A program made the position numbers and the translations under genes. DNA of 57,211 nt, from IMG/VR virus record IMGVR_UViG_3300025632_000017, positions 1-57,211 of that record, one strand, 5' to 3'. The stretch's first letter is position 1; the number at the start of each line of letters is the position of its first letter. A model generated the notes under the pieces. The model saw only the letters and a program-made list of their open reading frames with translations, was not told where the DNA came from and did not search any database. The stretch is from a virus. Shown in pieces: positions 6,610 through 14,045 of the stretch.

Positions 6610-6718
6610 CTCAAAAGTGGATCTTATTTGGCAGGGCTTTTTTGTGCCATTATATAGTCAAACAAATTGCTGCACCAAATCATGCTCTGGAATTGCCCTA
6701 TTGAATTGCTCAAAAGTG
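6610..6718. repeat. CTCAAAAGTG direct repeat pair
   Basis: CTCAAAAGTG occurs at 6610-6619 and 6709-6718, 99 bp apart, both followed by an AT-rich ATTTGG-type sequence. The pair brackets the rightward promoter at 6628-6656, so it may bind a regulator. Confidence 0.45.
6628..6656 (+). promoter_or_regulatory. Rightward sigma70-like promoter
   Basis: TTGGCA (6628-6633), a 17-bp spacer and TATATA (6651-6656) form a plausible sigma70 promoter. A transcript starting near 6663 would carry a leader of about 565 bases, including the paired segment 6901-7194, before the first rightward gene. Confidence 0.45.
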
Positions 6719-6900
6719 ATTTGGTTTTATGCGCAGCTGCACCCGTTAAAACTCTTTAAATAGGCCAAAGCTGCAATTTGTGCCGGTAATCCCCTGGAAA
6801 TCTTCATTTGTAACTATATGAAATTAAACAATAATCGAAATAAGATGAAATTATTCTGCAAAAAGTTATCTTTTTTGCTTGCAATGTTTTGTGGGATGTT

Positions 6901-7194
6901 GTCTTAGTTGTTTCACGGTTTAAGACCTAAGCAATACGGAACAGGCGGCGATGCCTAAGAATTGCGGCGATGGTCAGAAACTCTGAGGCTTGAAACAGTG
7001 CCGCACGTTATTTGACATTGATGGATCCACCCCAAACCTAGGCGCAAGCCGATAATGGGAAACACTAGGGGAAAGCTTTGACGGACTAGCCTGCGGGTCT
7101 CTGTTTAACTAGCAATATGATTAACGCCTAATAAAGAGGCGCAAGGCTTAAACCTAGGTTAGTTTTTAGTGAGGGGCGGCATACAATCGCCCTT
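6901..7194 (+). ncRNA. Candidate structured leader or non-coding RNA
   Basis: Several perfect stems follow one another: GTCTTA/TAAGAC (6901-6906 with 6921-6926), AGGC/GCCT (6943-6946 with 6953-6956), TGCGGC/GCCGCA (6963-6968 with 7000-7005) enclosing TCAGA-AAC-TCTGA (6974-6986), CCTA/TAGG (7037-7040 with 7066-7069) enclosing GGC-GCAA-GCC (7041-7050), CGCCT/AGGCG (7125-7129 with 7137-7141) and AGGGGCG/CGCCCTT (7172-7178 with 7188-7194). A GNRA loop and a UNCG-like CC-TGCG-GG are present. No protein reads through. It matches no RNA class I can name; it may be a riboswitch-like leader or an independent phage RNA. Confidence 0.45.
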
Positions 7195-7228
7195 CCTATA
7201 AGTTAACCAAATCAATGGAGTAAGACAA

Positions 7229-7819
7229 ATGACAAACTATGTAAGAAACATCCTTAAGACATACCGCATTGCCACAGTGTCAGACGTAGCAGATGGCGTT
7301 GAATGGTATGATAGAGCAAAGCGCATGGCGGCATGGATTGCAAAAGAGACTGGCATTCCAGAGACAACAGTGATCGGCGCTATGGCGGCTCTATCGCCTA
7401 ACAACAGATGGGAACGGAATTGCAAGGACGCTCTAACTATGTGCCAAGCGTGGATCAATGGCGACACAACAGATGACTTCAAAGTGTCCTGCTATAACAC
7501 GATGAAGCAAAAGGCGTGGTCTATCTTAGAGGATGACCTGACAACAGATGAAGACATTCTTTCCCGCCTCAATGGGCAGAAAATCCGCTCTTTCTACTCT
7601 AATATTCGTGGATTGGATGAAGTAACTATTGATGGTCACGCATTGAATATTGCAAGGGGCAAGCGTGAAGGCCTTACATCTGACAAAACAAACATGGGCA
7701 AGAAACAGTATCGTGAATTGCAAGCCGCCTATGTAACAGCCGCCAAGCGTGTGAAGGTTAAGCCGCATGAATTGCAAGCTATCACATGGACAACATGGAA
7801 ACGTATCCACAACATATAA
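7229..7819 (+). CDS. Conserved phage protein, possibly DNA-glycosylase-like (DUF7178-like)
   Basis: A 196-residue protein, first gene of the rightward arm. Conserved-looking blocks are 'AALSPNNRWERNCKDA', 'KAWSIL', 'NGQKIRSFYSNIRG' and 'VTIDGHALNIARG'. The G-x-K-x-x-S-F-Y...N-I-x-G...V-T-I-D-x-H-A series recalls helix-hairpin-helix DNA glycosylase folds and a phage family that I believe is DUF7178; the enzymatic role is inference only. The ATG follows GGAG by seven bases. Being expressed first, it may act on host or phage DNA early. Confidence 0.65.
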   Translation: MTNYVRNILKTYRIATVSDVADGVEWYDRAKRMAAWIAKETGIPETTVIGAMAALSPNNRWERNCKDALTMCQAWINGDTTDDFKVSCYNTMKQKAWSILEDDLTTDEDILSRLNGQKIRSFYSNIRGLDEVTIDGHALNIARGKREGLTSDKTNMGKKQYRELQAAYVTAAKRVKVKPHELQAITWTTWKRIHNI

Positions 7820-7831
7820 ATGAGGAATAAT

Positions 7832-7948
7832 ATGACAAAAATATTCAACGTATCAACACGCAAGGTTGGCGGCATCCGCTTTATTAAGATCGGCAAACTA
7901 TGCTTTAGCTATTGCGTAACAACCAAATTCAAACCTATCGGAGGATAA
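7832..7948 (+). CDS. 38-residue small protein
   Basis: A short open frame, MTKIFNVSTRKVGGIRFIKI and on to a C-terminal KPIGG, with a good GAGG box six bases before the ATG. It fits exactly between its neighbours, and its last codons (GGAGGATAA) supply the ribosome-binding site of the next gene. Basic, beta-like; function unknown. Confidence 0.55.
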   Translation: MTKIFNVSTRKVGGIRFIKIGKLCFSYCVTTKFKPIGG

Positions 7949-7954
7949 ACTATC

Positions 7955-8194
7955 ATGGAACGCTATTTCGTAAAAGACATGCGCAGACTTACTAACTCAC
8001 CATCTGGAAATCCACGCTTCAAATTTATCGTGGCGGATCGGTACGGTGAGACAAAAGTATTGCACACAAAAGCTGATGCGATGTTTAACTATAAGATCAC
8101 GCACGGCTGGGCCAATCGTATGATTGAGGGCTATACACACGCCACCAGCCGCAACATAATCCTTGACCATGCAGACATATCGGAGAAATTTTAA
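7955..8194 (+). CDS. Small hypothetical protein
   Basis: A 79-residue basic protein (MERYFVKDMRRLTNSP...), with a strand-turn-strand start and 'GWANRMIEGYTHATSRN' toward the end. It follows GGAGG at a suitable distance and shares its last base with the start of the next gene (TAATG). Early position and small size suggest a host-takeover protein, but no family was recognised. Confidence 0.6.
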   Translation: MERYFVKDMRRLTNSPSGNPRFKFIVADRYGETKVLHTKADAMFNYKITHGWANRMIEGYTHATSRNIILDHADISEKF

Positions 8195-8409
8195 TGGCAC
8201 GTTTAGACATAGACACAACAACAATGGAAGTTGCCGCAAGGGCTTTAGCTAAATTCAAGCTGGACTACCCCGACAGGATTACTATTTGGGTAGAAGCAGA
8301 GGAGGGCCAGCTTGATATAAAAATTGGCAGTACAGCAAAGCGCACGAACGAAGGCGGAATGCGTTATCACATATATTTTCACAAGACAGATGGACTGATG
8401 GAGGTTTAA
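8194..8409 (+). CDS. Small hypothetical protein
   Basis: A 71-residue protein (MARLDIDTTTMEVAARALAK...). A first helix is followed by strands ('ITIWVEAEEGQLDIKIG'), a compact alpha-beta plan. It is translationally coupled to the gene before it. Function unknown. Confidence 0.6.
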   Translation: MARLDIDTTTMEVAARALAKFKLDYPDRITIWVEAEEGQLDIKIGSTAKRTNEGGMRYHIYFHKTDGLMEV

Positions 8410-8412
8410 ACA

Positions 8413-8847
8413 ATGGACAGACAAACGCTTAGAAACAGGAGCAACAACCCCGACAACCCCAACAAAAACCTGTGCGGCTATGCTGTAGCTCGTGCGCTGG
8501 GCGTGGATGATGCTACACGATACATTCACACGATTGGAGACCTGCAACGTGCGATCCGCTCTATGTGGTCTCTGCGCAGTGTCAAAACCAAGATGGGCGT
8601 GAAGGCTGGCAAAACCACAGTGGGAGCTATACGCAAAAGAATTGCATCAAAGGGCGAGGCTCTGGCTTACTTGGTACACGTTGAGGGCCATGTGCTTTTG
8701 CTTGACAGGGATGGCTCTACATCTGTAGACACCGCACCAGTGCAACGTGATCGGCGCAAGGTTTTGAAGGTTCAGGGTGTCTATATGTCAGACAATGACA
8801 GAAAGTTTATTAAGATGATGCAACTCAAAGAGGAGAAACTAAAATGA
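8413..8847 (+). CDS. Possible cysteine-peptidase-fold early protein
   Basis: A 144-residue protein with 'NLCGYAVARALGV' near residue 20, a long central helix region (GDLQRAIRSMWSLRSVKTK), and 'LVHVEGHVLLLDRDG' around residue 90. A Cys heading a helix followed by a strand-borne His and then an Asp is the order of catalytic residues in papain-like folds (C39, NlpC/P60 types), so it could be a small protease or amidase or a derived binder. This is inference from spacing, not a recognised family. The start follows a GGAGG-like box, and the stop overlaps the next start. Confidence 0.55.
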   Translation: MDRQTLRNRSNNPDNPNKNLCGYAVARALGVDDATRYIHTIGDLQRAIRSMWSLRSVKTKMGVKAGKTTVGAIRKRIASKGEALAYLVHVEGHVLLLDRDGSTSVDTAPVQRDRRKVLKVQGVYMSDNDRKFIKMMQLKEEKLK

Positions 8848-9167
8848 TCTACGCAATCGCAGACGTACCACACGCCGACTATGACAATTATGACATGCTC
8901 AACAAACTCTTTCACGCATTGTCACCGCTTGGCTGGGTGCATAGCTCATGGAAGAATGACACTTGCCCGTCACTGCTCAAAGAAGAAAAGCACGGGAATT
9001 ATTGTCAGGTATTCGTGGACTATATCAACCCTGACCTGCGTGAAGATCCAGAGTGGAGCTTACTATCATATAACTGTTATGACGCAGAAAATATGCTGAT
9101 ATTTGAGGAGCAGTTTGACAACGTAGACAAACTCATAATCTATCTAACAAAGAAGGTGACATCATGA
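8844..9167 (+). CDS. Acidic hypothetical protein
   Basis: A 107-residue acidic protein (MIYAIADVPHADYDNYDML...) with many aromatic residues and 'GWVHSSWKNDTCPSLL'. It overlaps both neighbours by four bases (ATGA), so it belongs to the same translationally coupled operon. Acidic small early proteins can mimic DNA or bind host factors, but nothing specific is visible. Confidence 0.55.
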   Translation: MIYAIADVPHADYDNYDMLNKLFHALSPLGWVHSSWKNDTCPSLLKEEKHGNYCQVFVDYINPDLREDPEWSLLSYNCYDAENMLIFEEQFDNVDKLIIYLTKKVTS

Positions 9168-9889
9168 CCAAAGGTATCGTAATCAGTCTTTATGACTTCA
9201 CAGGTGAGGCACTCAAGCCATGGGCAGAGGCAGGTTATGACTGCTACGCCTATGACATCCAGCATCCTGTAGAGGGGCGCACAGAGGGTGGCATCCACTA
9301 CCGCCGTGCTGACCTGCACAACAAGGATAACCTACTTGCCCTACCTTCAGAGTTTAGTGACAAGCCTGTTGTGTTTGGCATGGCCTTCCCTGTCTGCACT
9401 GACATGGCTGTATCAGGTGCGGCACACTTCAAACGTAAGGCTGAACGTGACCCTGAGTTTCAGGTGAAGGCTGTGAACTATGCTAGATGGTGTGCTTGGT
9501 TGTTTGATGCCCTAGGTGTCCCATACTTTGTGGAGAACCCTGTCAGTGTCTTGGCTACTAAGTGGCGCAAGCCTGACCACAGCTTCCACCCTTATGAGTA
9601 TGGTGGCTACATCCCTGACGATCAGGCAGAGCATCCACGCTGGCCTGAGTATATCGCACCCCGTGATGGATATAAAAAGAAGACCTGCCTATGGACGGGT
9701 GGTGGCTTTGTGATGCCTACAAAGGTATCTGTTGACCCTGAGAAGTACCATGGCAACGGTTACAGCACAGCCATGATGAAGCTGGGCGGTAAGTCACAGC
9801 GCACCAAAGACATACGATCTGCCACACCCCGTGGGTTTGCCAAGGCAGTCTATGAGTTTAACAGCCAACCAGTAAAGGAGAAGGCGTAA
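9164..9889 (+). CDS. C5-cytosine methyltransferase-like protein
   Basis: A 241-residue protein related to short phage DNA cytosine methyltransferases. It has 'VFGMAFPVCTDMAVSGA' at the catalytic-loop position (VC in place of the usual PC), 'VPYFVENPVSVLATKWRKPD' (the ENP motif), 'KKTCLWTGGGF' and 'GGKSQRTKDIRSATPRGFA'. The family usually transfers a methyl group from S-adenosylmethionine to cytosine in DNA, protecting phage DNA from restriction. A classical glycine-rich SAM loop is not obvious at the N-terminus, and there is no large target-recognition domain, so activity is uncertain. Confidence 0.7.
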   Translation: MTKGIVISLYDFTGEALKPWAEAGYDCYAYDIQHPVEGRTEGGIHYRRADLHNKDNLLALPSEFSDKPVVFGMAFPVCTDMAVSGAAHFKRKAERDPEFQVKAVNYARWCAWLFDALGVPYFVENPVSVLATKWRKPDHSFHPYEYGGYIPDDQAEHPRWPEYIAPRDGYKKKTCLWTGGGFVMPTKVSVDPEKYHGNGYSTAMMKLGGKSQRTKDIRSATPRGFAKAVYEFNSQPVKEKA

Positions 9890-10035
9890 TGGATAGAGAA
9901 GTATTCTTTGATTGGCTTGATGCAATGGTGCTGTCGGATGACAGCCGTGGATTGTCGTGGCAAGTCGCACAGGATGATGGTGACGGGTGCATCACAGTAA
10001 AGTTTCATAATGTAGAAGAAGAAGAGACAGAATAA
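9889..10035 (+). CDS. 48-residue acidic small protein
   Basis: Starts on the ATG that overlaps the stop of the methyltransferase-like gene (TAATG) and runs MDREVFFDWLDAMVLSDDS to an EEEETE tail. Strong negative charge throughout; possible DNA mimic or adaptor. A GGAG box lies upstream. Function unknown. Confidence 0.55.
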   Translation: MDREVFFDWLDAMVLSDDSRGLSWQVAQDDGDGCITVKFHNVEEEETE

Positions 10036-10088
10036 CACCCACCAATGACACCCTATACTAGTAACGGTTAAAACAGGAGAGAAAACAA

Positions 10089-10262
10089 ATGTATACGCTA
10101 GAACTAACATCAAGCCAGCTACTCATGCTGAAGGAACTGATCGACAATGACATTGAAATATCCTGCATGGATGCACCAGACTACACTGACATGGATGCCA
10201 TGCAATACTATCTGGATCGGTGCACAGTGTACCACCTAGTAAAAGAGGAACTAGAGACATGA
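10089..10262 (+). CDS. 57-residue acidic small protein
   Basis: Starts MYTLELTSSQLLMLKELI with AGGAG upstream; an N-terminal helix is followed by a second, acidic helix ending EELET. It overlaps the next gene by ATGA. A two-helix hairpin is likely. Function unknown. Confidence 0.55.
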   Translation: MYTLELTSSQLLMLKELIDNDIEISCMDAPDYTDMDAMQYYLDRCTVYHLVKEELET

Positions 10263-10411
10263 TCCGTATCATACTCACCAGCAAGATCACGCACAAACCC
10301 TTGTGTTATCACACCGTGACAGACATGAGAGAGGCAGACAGGCTGGCTGCTAATTACAGCCGCATGGAAGGTGTCAAGGTAGAGGTGTTGCAACTGAGCA
10401 ACGTGACATAA
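10259..10411 (+). CDS. 50-residue basic small protein
   Basis: Starts MIRIILTSKITHKPLCYHTV at an ATGA overlap with the preceding gene, and ends one base into the next frame. Beta-alpha-beta pattern (IRIIL...READRLAANYS...VKVEVLQL). No family recognised; coupled translation supports it being real. Confidence 0.55.
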   Translation: MIRIILTSKITHKPLCYHTVTDMREADRLAANYSRMEGVKVEVLQLSNVT

Positions 10412-10476
10412 TGGTAACATTGACGCAGATTAACACAACGAATAACCTACAAATGTCTAACATAGGAGAAACAGAC

Positions 10477-10692
10477 ATGACTAACACACAAAACTCTAAG
10501 ATCATCACACACCTTCGTGCAACCAAGGGTCTGACCCAGCGTGAGGCTATGCTTGACTACAGCATCCAGTCATTCACCAAGCGTATCTCTGAGCTACGCA
10601 AGTCAGGCTACCGCATTGATGGCGTTAAGGGTAAGCACCCTGTGACAGGTCAGCAGTACACACGCTATGTGCTAATTGAGGAGACAGCATAA
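10477..10692 (+). CDS. Winged-HTH DNA-binding protein (HTH_39-like)
   Basis: A 71-residue protein with 'THLRATKGLTQREAMLDYSI', 'TKRISELRKSGYRI' and a short wing, which matches the small helix-turn-helix domain found in many phages (Pfam HTH_39 type). It probably acts as a transcription regulator or DNA-bridging factor in the early arm, and could be the protein that reads the palindromes at 5725-5979. I chose ATG at 10477 because GGAG lies eight bases upstream; in-frame ATGs at 10411 and 10453 would add 22 or 8 unconvincing residues. Confidence 0.75.
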   Translation: MTNTQNSKIITHLRATKGLTQREAMLDYSIQSFTKRISELRKSGYRIDGVKGKHPVTGQQYTRYVLIEETA

Positions 10693-10895
10693 TGATTGCA
10701 AGTCGTGCCATAAAAGTATACGCCAGTGTGGGTCAGCCTGATGGTGAGTATGTCACCACAGTCTTCACACCTCACGATGCAAACCTGGCTCGTATCAAGC
10801 TATTCAAACGCACGGGTGTACGCCGTGTCATATTCAAGACAGCAACAGGTAATGAGCTTGCCTCATTCATCAACAATAAGGTAGAAAAACCATGA
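10692..10895 (+). CDS. Small basic hypothetical protein
   Basis: A 67-residue basic protein (MIASRAIKVYASVGQPDGEY...), mostly strands with 'ANLARIKLFKRTGVRRVIFK' in the middle. It overlaps both neighbours by one to four bases. Function unknown. Confidence 0.55.
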   Translation: MIASRAIKVYASVGQPDGEYVTTVFTPHDANLARIKLFKRTGVRRVIFKTATGNELASFINNKVEKP

Positions 10896-10963
10896 TTAAT
10901 AAACTAATCACAGCATTTTTAATTTGGCCCTTCGTAGCCTTAGTTATAGCGTATGCTTTTTAA
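10892..10963 (+). CDS. 23-residue membrane microprotein
   Basis: Starts at an ATGA overlap with the preceding stop and encodes MINKLITAFLIWPFVALVIA plus YAF, a single hydrophobic helix long enough to span a membrane. Such microproteins can modulate host membrane proteins. Short length keeps confidence moderate, but the coupled start is suggestive. Confidence 0.45.
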   Translation: MINKLITAFLIWPFVALVIAYAF

Positions 10964-10971
10964 GATACATG

Positions 10972-11003
10972 ACCCGCACGATGAATGTTCTCATTGAGCG
11001 GGT
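10972..11003 (+). terminator. Hairpin before integrase
   Basis: ACCCGC (10972-10977) pairs with GCGGGT (10998-11003), and an inner AATG/CATT pair closes a short loop. No T-run follows, so it is either a weak or Rho-aided terminator, or a regulatory or recombination-related structure just upstream of the integrase gene. Confidence 0.4.
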
Positions 11004-11030
11004 TACTTACCTAAACTGTAGGAGAGAGAG

Positions 11031-11945
11031 ATGAGAAAGCCGGAGAGCACAGACAAAATAGAAAAGTTACTATCATTCTATATGCGAAGTCCTGCCTTCG
11101 CTAAACTAAAAGGAGAAACTCAAAAGCAGTACGAGAGACATCTAACTAATGTTGGTAACACTAAAGTTTATGCAATTCTACTTAAAAACTACAGGATAGA
11201 AGACCTGAGAGCCAGTCATCTCACAAATGCCTATGAGCAATGGCTTAATACAGGAACTCGTACAGCAAACTATCGTAAGACCGCACTGAGTGCAGCATGG
11301 AAGTATGGATTGCGTAATGACATAATGATCCACGATCCTGTGCGTCTAATCAAGACAGAGACAACAGAGCCTCGCAAAGTTAAGTGGTCACGGGATCAAG
11401 TTAAAACATTCCTAGACACAGGCTATAGCCAAACGAAATGGCGTAACCTTACTCTAATTGTTCACATGGCATATGACTGGGGCCAACGCATAGGCGACAT
11501 GAGAACTCTTACATGGGATAAATTAAACCTAGAAGAGTGTCGCTTAGATATTACACAATCGAAACGAGGCGCAGAGGTACACCTACCTATTAGCTCTGGC
11601 TTATGCCAGATGCTACAGAAACAGCATGAAGACTTTGGGTTCCAGGATTTTGTTGCTCCTAGAATAGAGCCTAGATGTGGCGTATATGTTGCTTACTCAG
11701 AGAAGAATATTTCTAGTATTCTCAATGATATACTACAAGAAGCTAACCTACCAAACCAACTAACAGCCATGGACTTACGCCGCACAGCAGTGACAGAAAT
11801 GATGGAGGCTGGTGTTGACCTTGTTGGTATCATGCAGGTAACAGGACACAAGAGTATGAATAGCGTGAGGCCTTACATGGTCAACACATTCAGTGGTGCA
11901 TCCAAGGCACTAGCAGCGAGAGGTAATGGCGATGACGAGAGTTAG
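11031..11945 (+). CDS. int: Tyrosine recombinase (integrase)
   Basis: A 304-residue site-specific recombinase of the phage integrase family. The N-terminal half is the SAM-like core-binding domain (LRASHLTNAYEQWLN...). The catalytic domain shows Arg153 (GQRIGD), a beta-turn Lys (TQSKRG), Arg250 in 'MDLRRTAV' (Asp where many have His), His273 (GHKS) and the nucleophile Tyr282 (RPYMV). It would join phage and host attachment sites, implying a temperate or formerly temperate phage. GGAGAG precedes the start. The usual tRNA-derived attP core was not found nearby. The next gene overlaps its 3' end. Confidence 0.9.
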   Translation: MRKPESTDKIEKLLSFYMRSPAFAKLKGETQKQYERHLTNVGNTKVYAILLKNYRIEDLRASHLTNAYEQWLNTGTRTANYRKTALSAAWKYGLRNDIMIHDPVRLIKTETTEPRKVKWSRDQVKTFLDTGYSQTKWRNLTLIVHMAYDWGQRIGDMRTLTWDKLNLEECRLDITQSKRGAEVHLPISSGLCQMLQKQHEDFGFQDFVAPRIEPRCGVYVAYSEKNISSILNDILQEANLPNQLTAMDLRRTAVTEMMEAGVDLVGIMQVTGHKSMNSVRPYMVNTFSGASKALAARGNGDDES

Positions 11946-12276
11946 ATCCCCCGAGACAATAAACAGAGATAACATTAGGAAGAGAAAAAGATACGACTAT
12001 GGTCAGGCTGTACTAAAGCGTTACAAAGTAAGGAAGGGTTGCGCTAAGTGTGGCTACAACAAAAGTGCACAGGCGTTACAGTTCAACCATATCAACCCAG
12101 AGGATAAATGTTTCCTTATAGCACAAAGGGCACATAATATGTACCTGAAAAGACACACTAAAGGTAAACAGATGCTAAGGTCAGAGATAGCTAAGTGTCA
12201 AGTGTTGTGTGCTAACTGTCACTGCATACTTACTTTTGAGGAAAAACACTTTGGTGTGAAGCGGAAGGGTAGGTAG
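11932..12276 (+). CDS. HNH endonuclease
   Basis: A 114-residue basic protein with one zinc-binding pair in CAKCGYN, 'ALQFNHINPEDK' (the N-H core of the HNH fold) and a second pair in 'CQVLCANCH'. It would cut DNA with a single metal ion and may be a free-standing homing-type nuclease or serve recombination. The start overlaps the integrase gene. I prefer the ATG at 11932, eight bases after GAGG, over the ATG two codons upstream. Its stop directly abuts the primase start. Confidence 0.8.
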   Translation: MTRVRSPETINRDNIRKRKRYDYGQAVLKRYKVRKGCAKCGYNKSAQALQFNHINPEDKCFLIAQRAHNMYLKRHTKGKQMLRSEIAKCQVLCANCHCILTFEEKHFGVKRKGR

Positions 12277-13056
12277 ATGAACATTCGTAAATATTTAGAC
12301 AGCCTGGACTTAAGAGAGGATGAGAGCAGACGTATGAACTGCCCATCCTGCTATGCCAAGAACACATTCACGATCACTAAAGAGATGGGTCTAATCAAGT
12401 ACAACTGTTACAAGCTAGACTGTAGCATTGGCGGGTATCATCACACTGACCTTACAGCAGCAGAGATAAAAATACTCATGGCTAAACAAGAGAAGCCTAT
12501 GCAGATGGAGCCTGAGACTATGGAGATACCTGAGTATGTGGTACAGCCTACAGCAGAGCATGATAAGTTTCACAGGTTCACTAAACGCTGGGGTATCGTA
12601 GACAGACGCCTACTCTATGACGTTAAGGATGAACGTGTTGTATTCCCGATACACTACAAAGGGCGCATCATTGATGCTAATGGACGTGCAGTAGGCGAGA
12701 AGCTGCCTAAGTGGTATCGCTACACAGGTAAGGCAGACTACTACACAGTAGGGACGGGGCCAACACTTCTAGTCTTAGAGGATTGTGTCTCTGCCATGGT
12801 AGCATACCAAGAGTTTCCTAATGTAACAGCTATGGCAATACTTGGCACAGCCCTTACAGCCGCACACATGGATAAAATAAGCGAGTATGACGATGTTATC
12901 GTAGCACTAGATCCTGATGCAGCACACAAGACTTTGCAGTTTAGTAGAGAGATAGCACTATGGACAAATGCAAATAGTACAGCCTTCAGGCTTGACGATG
13001 ACATCAAATATAGGCTAACTGATGACCTAGAACGATTAAAGGAATTACTATCATGA
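12277..13056 (+). CDS. DNA primase with zinc ribbon and Toprim domain
   Basis: A 259-residue stand-alone primase, equivalent to the N-terminal half of T7 gp4. Residues about 20-50 carry a zinc-ribbon (CPSCYAK...YNCYKLDC) and the Toprim fold follows with 'LLVLEDCVSAMVAY' (catalytic Glu) and 'DVIVALDPDAAHK' (Asp pair). It synthesises RNA primers on the lagging strand for the polymerase at 16243-18291, working with the separate DnaB-type helicase at 15005-16231. Split primase and helicase genes are usual in the HMO-2011 group. Confidence 0.85.
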   Translation: MNIRKYLDSLDLREDESRRMNCPSCYAKNTFTITKEMGLIKYNCYKLDCSIGGYHHTDLTAAEIKILMAKQEKPMQMEPETMEIPEYVVQPTAEHDKFHRFTKRWGIVDRRLLYDVKDERVVFPIHYKGRIIDANGRAVGEKLPKWYRYTGKADYYTVGTGPTLLVLEDCVSAMVAYQEFPNVTAMAILGTALTAAHMDKISEYDDVIVALDPDAAHKTLQFSREIALWTNANSTAFRLDDDIKYRLTDDLERLKELLS

Positions 13057-13190
13057 ACGATCTAAAAGATTTTCTCAAAGAGATGGGCCTAGAGAGTGTC
13101 CACCCTAAGCCTAGCGCAGAGAAGCCTGACTATATGCAGCCAGGATATTATGTAGATCCACGAAACAAATACGGTGAGGTTCCATTCTGA
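13053..13190 (+). CDS. 45-residue small protein
   Basis: Starts at an ATGA overlap with the primase stop (MNDLKDFLKEMGLESVHPK...) and ends one base before the thyX ATG (TGATG). An N-terminal amphipathic helix is followed by a Pro/Tyr-rich tail (YMQPGYYVDPRNKYGEVPF). It might bind the primase or helicase; function unknown. Confidence 0.55.
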   Translation: MNDLKDFLKEMGLESVHPKPSAEKPDYMQPGYYVDPRNKYGEVPF

Positions 13191-13840
13191 TGATTAAAGC
13201 AACATACATTGATCACATGGGTAATGACTTGACGGTAGCCAACGCTGCACGAGTGTCATTTGGTAAGACATCTCAGATGGAAGACGATCCTTGGGGGCCA
13301 CCAAAGCTCAAGGCTAAGGATGATAAGCTCATCCGTTATCTAGCCAAGCATCGTCATATCAGTCCCTTTGGGCATTGCTTTGCAAGCTTCCATGTCAAGG
13401 CTCCAATCTTTGTGGCACGGCAGCTAGTCAAGCATAAGTTCTTGAGATGGAACGAAATATCTAGGCGCTATGTGGATGATGAGCCAGAGTTTTATGTACC
13501 TGACGTGTGGCGTGGGCGCAGTTCTGACAAGAAGCAAGGCTCTGATGGTGTCGTTGATGTAGGTGACTGGGGTGATACTAACTGGGCATGTCTAAAAGCC
13601 TACAACGATCTTCTTGAGCATGGTGTAGCACCTGAGATGGCACGTATGGTGCTACCACAGTCAACCATGACTGAGTGGTACTGGTCAGGTAGCCTAGATG
13701 CCTTTGCTGATATGTGTAACCTACGCTGCAAGCGTGACACACAGGCAGAGACACGAGAGGTAGCTGCCCAGATAGACCACAAGATGATTGAACTATTCCC
13801 TGTATCGTGGGATGCACTAACGGAGGATGAAGATGGCTAA
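13190..13840 (+). CDS. thyX: Flavin-dependent thymidylate synthase ThyX
   Basis: A 216-residue ThyX, which makes dTMP from dUMP using methylene-tetrahydrofolate, FAD and NADPH. The signature occurs as '[15 protein letters not shown]' (about residues 81-95): the NE..RRY half is classical while the first Arg is Lys. '[20 protein letters not shown]' and '[16 protein letters not shown]' are further family blocks. It supplies thymidine for phage DNA together with the class II RNR and MazG encoded downstream. ThyX is common in marine phages, including HMO-2011 relatives. Confidence 0.93.
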   Translation: MIKATYIDHMGNDLTVANAARVSFGKTSQMEDDPWGPPKLKAKDDKLIRYLAKHRHISPFGHCFASFHVKAPIFVARQLVKHKFLRWNEISRRYVDDEPEFYVPDVWRGRSSDKKQGSDGVVDVGDWGDTNWACLKAYNDLLEHGVAPEMARMVLPQSTMTEWYWSGSLDAFADMCNLRCKRDTQAETREVAAQIDHKMIELFPVSWDALTEDEDG

Positions 13841-14045
13841 ACTGTATGACTTAGAGCCAATGATAATGGACTGCTGGCATGTATGCGATGACCTACAGAT
13901 AGTCTTCAGACAGATCGGTGATGGTGAACGTGAGCCTACACATGATGAAATGATGAACACCTTGATGGGTATGCAGCAGCTATACCAGTGGAAGTTTGAG
14001 CAGTTGTTCAACAAGTATGAGGATGTACTCCGTGACAGACAATGA
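13833..14045 (+). CDS. Conserved small helical marine-phage protein
   Basis: A 70-residue protein ([20 protein letters not shown]...), all-helical, ending '[19 protein letters not shown]'. I recognise the pattern '[12 protein letters not shown]' from many cyanophages and pelagiphages, where it lies among replication genes without known function. GGAGG lies six bases before the chosen ATG, inside the 3' end of thyX. Confidence 0.7.
   Translation: MAKLYDLEPMIMDCWHVCDDLQIVFRQIGDGEREPTHDEMMNTLMGMQQLYQWKFEQLFNKYEDVLRDRQ

Larger units (their letters stand above)
5645..7228. other. Control region without convincing genes
   Basis: About 1.6 kb between the divergent arms. The left part (5760-5960) is very AT-rich and could be a DNA-unwinding element or origin. 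It holds palindromic repeats (5725-5979) and a leftward promoter (5998-6025). TGGTACGTG (5682-5690) and CACGTACCA (5746-5754) form an inverted pair. The middle (6240-6360) is pyrimidine-rich on the plus strand with repeated TTTTTATTG. Around 6455-6580 there are several GATTGTT/AACAATC copies. The right part has a rightward promoter (6628-6656) and a densely paired segment (6901-7194). Short open frames here show no protein-like features. Confidence 0.7.

Noticed and set aside
6901-7194. tRNA, tmRNA, cobalamin riboswitch or group I intron in the structured region
   Set aside because: No T-arm GGTTCGA box, no tmRNA ends, no B12-box, and the ACGGAC similarity to a group I P7 is too short; flanks are not a split gene.
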